From Guptibacillus algicola (GTDB lineage: Bacteria > Bacillota > Bacilli > Bacillales > Guptibacillaceae), in the NCBI RefSeq assembly GCF_020171805.1, contig NZ_JAIVAF010000001.1:1054001-1118000 (forward strand): a stretch of 64,000 nucleotides of DNA, given 5' to 3'. Position 1 is the stretch's first letter; the number at the start of each line of letters is the position of its first letter. A model generated the notes under the pieces. It was not told the origin of the DNA. It made no database searches and was given only the letters and a program-made list of their open reading frames with translations. Positions 59,258 to 64,000 of the stretch are shown here, in pieces. The position numbers and the translations under genes were made by a program.

Positions 59258-60853
59258 TTACAGATCTCTTTTTGCCAGTAGATTCGTAAGTTTCTTCCGA
59301 TAAGCATGTACAGTTGAACTAGATATATTAAATACCTTAGCGACTTCAGTTTGAGAAACTTCCATCGCGTTTAGCTTCTTCCACATATATAGCATCGCCG
59401 CAGCGATTCCTTTTGAATTCTGAAAGAAGTCTTTATTTCGTTGTAGCTTAACATAGCAAGGTAACCATACGGTAGAAATGAGCTCATGCAATTCTGTATC
59501 TGATAAATACGATTGTTCAAGCTCAACGATCACCCGCATACCAGCCGTTACATGTTCAGGAAAGTCACTGTAGCTCTTCATCGTGACAACGTGATCGCCA
59601 TCTAGAATACTAACTTCTTCCCCAGAAAGAGTTAATGCGATATAGGCAGATAACTCTTTAATAAGGAGTGGTTCATCCTTACTTTTACAGTAGGATTGGA
59701 GAAGTGAAGCGCAAGCAGGGTCTCTCTTCGTATAAAGAAGCATTAAATGTGTCATTCTCGCACGATAATCATGCTTCTTCACACTATCCCTTACATCCCT
59801 CGGTGCTTGAAGACGATAGTTGATACGGTCAACCGTCAACGTACCTTCATCCAATGCCTCGAGATGAGAACTTGAAATCTCACTCGTCGCATCAAGTTGC
59901 TTTATTTTTTCCCAATAGCGTTTTGCCGCTTCAGGTTGCTCAAGGTGAAAAGCAGATACTGCTAGCCAATGATAGAAAGGAACATTCCACTCTGCTCTCG
60001 TCACTTCTACTTTTCTTAACCAGTAGTATGCTAACTTATGCTCATCAAGAAAGCCTAGCGTACTACCCAGTTTGTATCGATGGTCCACGTGAATCGGGTA
60101 GACGTTCTTGAGCCTTTCGACCATCACATCACGCTTAACGTGCTGTCCAAGGAAATCATAAAATAATGCAAGGTTACAAACCGCGTTTAAATTACCTTCG
60201 TTTTTAGTGAGCACAAGATCGAGAACTTGAATCGCATCGTCATACTGCTCGTTATAAAAATAGGCTAGTGCCAAATTGTTATAGGCAGGCCAAAATTCTG
60301 TATATACACTTGTCATATTCTCTAAAAGTTCGATTGCTTCTGTAAATCTTCCTGATTCAATCGCACCTCTTGCTTCTTCATGTTCCTGAATGAGGCTCTC
60401 TTCGCCAAATTCTCCAGGAACGGTTTCTTCTTGCTCAAATGAAATCAGTTCTACAAGTTCTTCCGCATCTTCAAGAAACTCACCGTCAGGCTCATTAGCG
60501 AGGTAAGTATTTGCATGCTTTTCTGCTTGTTGAAACAATCCCATGTGAGCATAATTGTTTGCTAGGAAGAAATAGCATTCATATAAGTCAGGATCAAGAT
60601 CATCAAGAACAAACGTCAGCCAATTATTCGATGCTTCATATTCGCCTATTTCTGCAAGGACCGCCGCCAATTGACATATATAATCGACCTCTTCGGGCTC
60701 AAGCTTCACAGCTCTTTCCAGATGCTGTCTTGCTTTATCAAGGTTCCGCTGTTGATAGGCACGCATTGCCTTCTTAAAAAAATAATCTCCGTTCTGCACG
60801 AACGGAATCAACCGGCCTTTTATCTCCGAAGAAGCATGAAGTTCTTTCCTCAT
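59258..60853 (-). CDS. TPR-repeat protein with C-terminal HTH (YvcD-like), 531 aa
   Basis: Tetratricopeptide repeats at about 28-130 and 165-310 (KAMRAYQQRNLDKARQHLERAVKL; AYNNLALAYFYNEQYDDAIQVLD). The final 60 residues (MEVSQTEVAKVFNISSSTVHAYRKKLTNLL) are a good helix-turn-helix. B. subtilis YvcD, next to trxB, has the TPR part. ATG 60853 follows GGGGG at five bases; ATG 60865 possible. A regulatory role is likely but unproven. Confidence 0.85.
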   Translation of the reverse strand: MRKELHASSEIKGRLIPFVQNGDYFFKKAMRAYQQRNLDKARQHLERAVKLEPEEVDYICQLAAVLAEIGEYEASNNWLTFVLDDLDPDLYECYFFLANNYAHMGLFQQAEKHANTYLANEPDGEFLEDAEELVELISFEQEETVPGEFGEESLIQEHEEARGAIESGRFTEAIELLENMTSVYTEFWPAYNNLALAYFYNEQYDDAIQVLDLVLTKNEGNLNAVCNLALFYDFLGQHVKRDVMVERLKNVYPIHVDHRYKLGSTLGFLDEHKLAYYWLRKVEVTRAEWNVPFYHWLAVSAFHLEQPEAAKRYWEKIKQLDATSEISSSHLEALDEGTLTVDRINYRLQAPRDVRDSVKKHDYRARMTHLMLLYTKRDPACASLLQSYCKSKDEPLLIKELSAYIALTLSGEEVSILDGDHVVTMKSYSDFPEHVTAGMRVIVELEQSYLSDTELHELISTVWLPCYVKLQRNKDFFQNSKGIAAAMLYMWKKLNAMEVSQTEVAKVFNISSSTVHAYRKKLTNLLAKRDL

Positions 60854-60983
60854 GTTTTCCCCCATTACTTTCTAAAAGTAGTTCTATACCAGTCATGTCC
60901 GTTCAAAAGTATAACATACATCTGTTTCCAATCGTGTAGGAAAAATCTATGAAAGAATGAATCTTCAAAGACTTGGACAAACG

Positions 60984-61012
60984 AAAAGACTGCCGGATCA
61001 TTCCAGCAGTCT
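60984..61012 (-). terminator. Terminator after the 45-aa gene
   Basis: AGACTGC/GCAGTCT stem with a 12-base loop and TTTT on minus. Confidence 0.7.
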
Positions 61013-61033
61013 CACGAACGTTTATTGCTCTTA

Positions 61034-61171
61034 TTACTTCCACATATTCTCTTTACGTTCCATTAGCTTCTGAGCGATAAACCCAACGCCCATTCCTAGT
61101 AAAACTCCTGGCCCTGGATGCCCGAAAAACAGGCCGATTGCAAGACCAACAAATAAGAATCCAACGAACAT
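61034..61171 (-). CDS. Small glycine-rich membrane protein, 45 aa
   Basis: ATG at 61169-61171 follows AAGAGGAGAGAGCGGCT. The product is MFVGFLFVGLAIGLFFGHPG then PGVLLGMGVGFIAQKLMERK and a short tail: two hydrophobic segments around a HPGPG turn. No family recognised. It lies between hisIE and the TPR gene on the same strand. Confidence 0.7.
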   Translation of the reverse strand: MFVGFLFVGLAIGLFFGHPGPGVLLGMGVGFIAQKLMERKENMWK

Positions 61172-61232
61172 AGCCGCTCTCTCCTCTTCTTAATCGTCTT
61201 TCGTTTACATACGATCAAGAATCAAAAAGGTT

Positions 61233-61859
61233 TCATGAATTATGTCGCTTTTCGAGAACCTTCAATACATCGTCAAGAGGACACTCTTGTTCACGTAGTA
61301 ACACCATTAAATGAAACAGAAGATCAGCAGACTCCCACGTTAACTCTTCTTTGTCTCTATTCTTTGCAGCAATAATCACTTCTGAAGCCTCTTCTCCAAC
61401 CTTCTTAAGGATCTTGTCTACACCTTCTCCGAAAAGATACGTTGTATACGCTCCCTCTGGTCGCTCTGTATGACGCTTAGCAATAATGCTTTCAAGAGTG
61501 TTCAAGATCTCATAACGACTCTCAACAGGCTTCGCCTCATCCTTCATCAATGAGTCGGAAAAGCAGGAGTAATCACCTTTATGGCAAGCAGGACCAGCGG
61601 GTTTAACGAGCGCTAGTACAGCATCCTGGTCACAGTCATACCGTAGATCAACAACTTCCTGAGTATTGCCGGAAGTCGCTCCTTTATGCCAGAGCTCTTC
61701 ACGTGAGCGACTGTAAAACCATGTTTCTTTCGTTTCAATCGTTTTCTTAAGAGACTCTTCATTCATATATGCGAGGGTGAGCACTTCTTTGCTTACTGCA
61801 TCCTGCACGATTGCTGGGACAAGTCCTTTCTCATCAAACGTGATCGTATCTAAATTCAT
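61233..61859 (-). CDS. hisIE: Bifunctional HisI/HisE, 208 aa
   Basis: N-terminal PRA-CH (about 1-110) with [12 protein letters not shown] and zinc-binding Cys in YDCDQDAVL and [12 protein letters not shown]-terminal PRA-PH (about 120-208) with [14 protein letters not shown]. Catalyses steps 2 and 3 of histidine synthesis. Overlaps hisF by four bases. Confidence 0.97.
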   Translation of the reverse strand: MNLDTITFDEKGLVPAIVQDAVSKEVLTLAYMNEESLKKTIETKETWFYSRSREELWHKGATSGNTQEVVDLRYDCDQDAVLALVKPAGPACHKGDYSCFSDSLMKDEAKPVESRYEILNTLESIIAKRHTERPEGAYTTYLFGEGVDKILKKVGEEASEVIIAAKNRDKEELTWESADLLFHLMVLLREQECPLDDVLKVLEKRHNS

Positions 61860-62614
61860 CGAATCGCCACCCCATTATCTTTAAGAAGATTTTTCACTTG
61901 AGACACTGATGTTTCTTTGTAATGGAAGATCGAAGCAGCTAGAGCTGCATCTGCTTGGGCCACGCGGAAGACCTCTATAAAATCTTCCCCTGATCCAGCT
62001 CCTCCTGAAGCAATGATTGGAATCGTTACTGCTTCTCCAATCGCTTTCGTAAGTGGTAGGTCAAATCCTTTCTTACTGCCATCTGCATTCATGCTTGTAA
62101 GTAGGATTTCGCCTGCACCCATTTCCTGAGCTTTTTTCGCCCACTCGATTGCATCCCACTCTGTTTGGGTGCGACCGCCATGGGTGTATACACGCCAGGC
62201 GTTTAATTCAGGCTCCCACTTTGCATCGATCGCTACGACCATACACTGTGTCCCAAAATAATCTGCGCCTTCGCTAATCAATTCAGGTCTTAATACGGCT
62301 GCTGTGTTCATCGAAACTTTGTCAGCACCTGCGCGCAACACACGCTTCATATCTTCTAACTTATTGATACCTCCCCCAACAGTAAATGGGATCGCAAGCT
62401 CGGCAGCAACTTGGCGAACAACATCTACCATCGTTTCTCTACCTTCGTGAGAAGCAGAGATATCTAAAAACACAAGCTCGTCTGCGCCCTCTTTGTCATA
62501 TACTCTCGCAAGCTCTACGGGATCACCCGCATCACGAAGACCGACAAACTGAACACCTTTAACGACTCGACCATCTTTCACATCGAGGCATGGAATGATC
62601 CGTTTCGTTAACAT
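61856..62614 (-). CDS. hisF: Imidazole glycerol phosphate synthase cyclase subunit HisF, 252 aa
   Basis: TIM barrel with catalytic Asp11 in [16 protein letters not shown] and Asp in VAIDAKWEP; phosphate site GGAGSGEDF. Works with HisH. Confidence 0.97.
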   Translation of the reverse strand: MLTKRIIPCLDVKDGRVVKGVQFVGLRDAGDPVELARVYDKEGADELVFLDISASHEGRETMVDVVRQVAAELAIPFTVGGGINKLEDMKRVLRAGADKVSMNTAAVLRPELISEGADYFGTQCMVVAIDAKWEPELNAWRVYTHGGRTQTEWDAIEWAKKAQEMGAGEILLTSMNADGSKKGFDLPLTKAIGEAVTIPIIASGGAGSGEDFIEVFRVAQADAALAASIFHYKETSVSQVKNLLKDNGVAIR

Positions 62615-62616
62615 GT

Positions 62617-63336
62617 CTAGACCTCCAGAGCTTGTTTTAATGTGAATTTGTTCGTATAGAGGGCTTTTCCTACAATTGCGCCGCTTATTGATTCACTTCT
62701 GCTGCGAAGGTTTGAAATGTCCTCAAGAGTACTCACACCACCAGAAGCAATCACTTCTTTACCAGTAGCCTCACCTAGTTCAGCGATTGCCTCAACGTTA
62801 GGACCTGAAAGTGTGCCATCCTTTGAAATGTCTGTGAAAATAAAGACTTCAGCACCATGTTCAGCAAGCTCCTTGCCAAGGTCTACAGCTTTAATTTCAG
62901 ATGTCTTCAACCAGCCTTCAACCGCAACGTATCCGTCACGTGCATCGATTCCAATCGCAATCTTCTCTTTATAACGAGAAAGCATTTTTTTAACAAAATC
63001 CGGATGTGAGATCGCACTGCTTCCTAGAATAACGCGATCGACTCCGTTATCAAGGTAATAAGCAACATCTTCTTCAGTTCGAATTCCACCGCCAATTTGA
63101 ACCTTTGCATCTAGCTCTTGAGCCACTTTCAGAACATGATGGTCGTTGATTCTTTTTCCTTCTTTCGCCCCATCAAGATCTACCATGTGAATCCATTCTG
63201 ACCCATCGTTTGCAAATTTATTTGCCATTTCAAATGGAGAATCTCCATAAATTGTTTCCTGATTATAATCTCCCTGAAGGAGGCGAACACATTTCCCTCC
63301 GCGTATATCGATTGCTGGATAGATGGTAAAGGTCAT
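62617..63336 (-). CDS. hisA: ProFAR isomerase HisA, 239 aa
   Basis: TIM barrel homologous to His[20 protein letters not shown] with catalytic Asp, and [14 protein letters not shown] with the second Asp. ATG 63336 is one base after the hisH stop (TAGAATG). Confidence 0.97.
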   Translation of the reverse strand: MTFTIYPAIDIRGGKCVRLLQGDYNQETIYGDSPFEMANKFANDGSEWIHMVDLDGAKEGKRINDHHVLKVAQELDAKVQIGGGIRTEEDVAYYLDNGVDRVILGSSAISHPDFVKKMLSRYKEKIAIGIDARDGYVAVEGWLKTSEIKAVDLGKELAEHGAEVFIFTDISKDGTLSGPNVEAIAELGEATGKEVIASGGVSTLEDISNLRSRSESISGAIVGKALYTNKFTLKQALEV

Positions 63337-63337
63337 T

Positions 63338-63973
63338 CTATACGTCATTCCTTTCCACATATTCTGCATAGTTTTTTAGAATCGTTAGACCTGCATGACT
63401 GCTTTTCTCAGGATGGAATTGTGTCCCAAATACATTTCCTTTTCCAACTACTGCTGGAACTTCTTCGCTATAATCAGAAGTTGCGAGGAGAACATCACGG
63501 TTGTCTGTATCAACGTAGTAAGAATGCACGAAGTACACATGCTCATCAGATACTTCATTTAAAAGGAAAGAACCTGGCTGTTGTCTCTTCAGTTTATTCC
63601 ACCCCATATGAGGGATTTTGTAAGCTTGACCCGATTGGTCTTTGTATGGGAACTTTTTCACTTTACCAGGTAAAAATGAAAAGCCAGGCGTCTCTCCATT
63701 TTCAACACTTCCTTCAAAAAGAAGCTGCATTCCAAGACATATTCCAAGCAAAGGTTTTCCTGCCTCAACTTCTTTTTCGATAAATGTTTTTAAACCACTC
63801 TCAACCAAGATCGCCATCGCATCTCGAAATGAACCAACTCCAGGTAGCAACAAACCATTAGCTTTTGCTAGCTCTTCTTCATCTTCTGAAACGAAATAAT
63901 CGAACCCAAGTCGCTCAAGCGCTTTACTAACACTATATAAATTCCCCATCCCATAGTCGATAATGCCGATCAT
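63338..63973 (-). CDS. hisH: Imidazole glycerol phosphate synthase glutaminase subunit HisH, 211 aa
   Basis: Class I amidotransferase: [13 protein letters not shown] with nucleophile Cys, and [14 protein letters not shown] with His/Glu. The ATG overlaps the hisB stop by one base (TAATG). Confidence 0.97.
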   Translation of the reverse strand: MIGIIDYGMGNLYSVSKALERLGFDYFVSEDEEELAKANGLLLPGVGSFRDAMAILVESGLKTFIEKEVEAGKPLLGICLGMQLLFEGSVENGETPGFSFLPGKVKKFPYKDQSGQAYKIPHMGWNKLKRQQPGSFLLNEVSDEHVYFVHSYYVDTDNRDVLLATSDYSEEVPAVVGKGNVFGTQFHPEKSSHAGLTILKNYAEYVERNDV

Positions 63974-64000
63974 TACAGCATCCCCTTTGTGGATGGAACG
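63973..64000 (-). CDS. hisB: HisB C-terminus (partial)
   Basis: Only the last eight codons and the stop are in the window: VPSTKGML, the usual end of imidazoleglycerol-phosphate dehydratase. The rest lies beyond position 64000. Confidence 0.8.

Overview
The window is about 64 kb of low-GC Gram-positive chromosome from a spore-forming member of the Bacillaceae. Supporting signs are sigma-A-type promoters, strong AGGAGG ribosome sites with many TTG/GTG starts, the cggR-gapA-pgk-tpiA-gpmI-eno block, the secG-est-rnr-smpB-ssrA block, the rapZ-glmR(yvcK)-whiA-crh block and a CtsR-controlled clpP. Presence of an mnx (spore Mn(II) oxidase) locus points to a marine/saline Bacillus-like organism. I cannot assign a species. 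I see no prophage, insertion sequence, integrase or CRISPR array.

Layout: 1-2.4 kb, two small oxidoreductase/EthD genes and a CNNM/CorC-like membrane protein. 2.4-6.9 kb, a cst/yrk-type persulfide operon (CstR repressor, DsrE-like protein, three rhodanese genes, two TusA proteins, an MBL-rhodanese and a TauE exporter) with CstR-type operators. 6.9-18.3 kb, DUF202, a frameshifted msrAB, acyltransferase, CstA, short-chain fatty acid transporter, HpaB-like monooxygenase, a SurA_N lipoprotein behind a structured leader, catalase KatE and a VOC protein. 18.3-18.54 kb, a G-rich tract followed by six 20-21 bp tandem repeats. 18.5-27.6 kb, NERD protein, ilvD, an ArsR-SRPBCC fusion with a partner, DUF1540, MFS, a repetitive protein, DJ-1, PadR/DUF4188 and an SDR.

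27.7-36.0 kb is the most distinctive region. A giant six-cupredoxin multicopper oxidase (MnxG-like, 1215 aa) is preceded by MnxE- and MnxF-like small proteins and a larger upstream protein, and followed by a related protein. Nearby are a SCO copper chaperone, a Cys-rich coat-like protein with a sigma-K-like promoter, and two small polytopic membrane proteins with a sigma-E-like promoter. Several of the accessory proteins appear to share one small beta-barrel-like sequence pattern.

36-64 kb is mostly conserved core: DUF1761-like, AraC/GyrI regulator, TVP38, tmRNA with smpB/rnr/est/secG, the glycolytic operon with a clear CggR operator, rpoN (sigL), tRNA-Arg(CCG), clpP, crh/whiA/yvcK/rapZ/yvcI, trxB, a TPR-HTH protein and the 3' end of the histidine operon (hisB end, hisH, hisA, hisF, hisIE).

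Starts were re-chosen where a ribosome site overlaps the longest reading frame. All functional calls are from sequence reading and family knowledge only; no database search was run.
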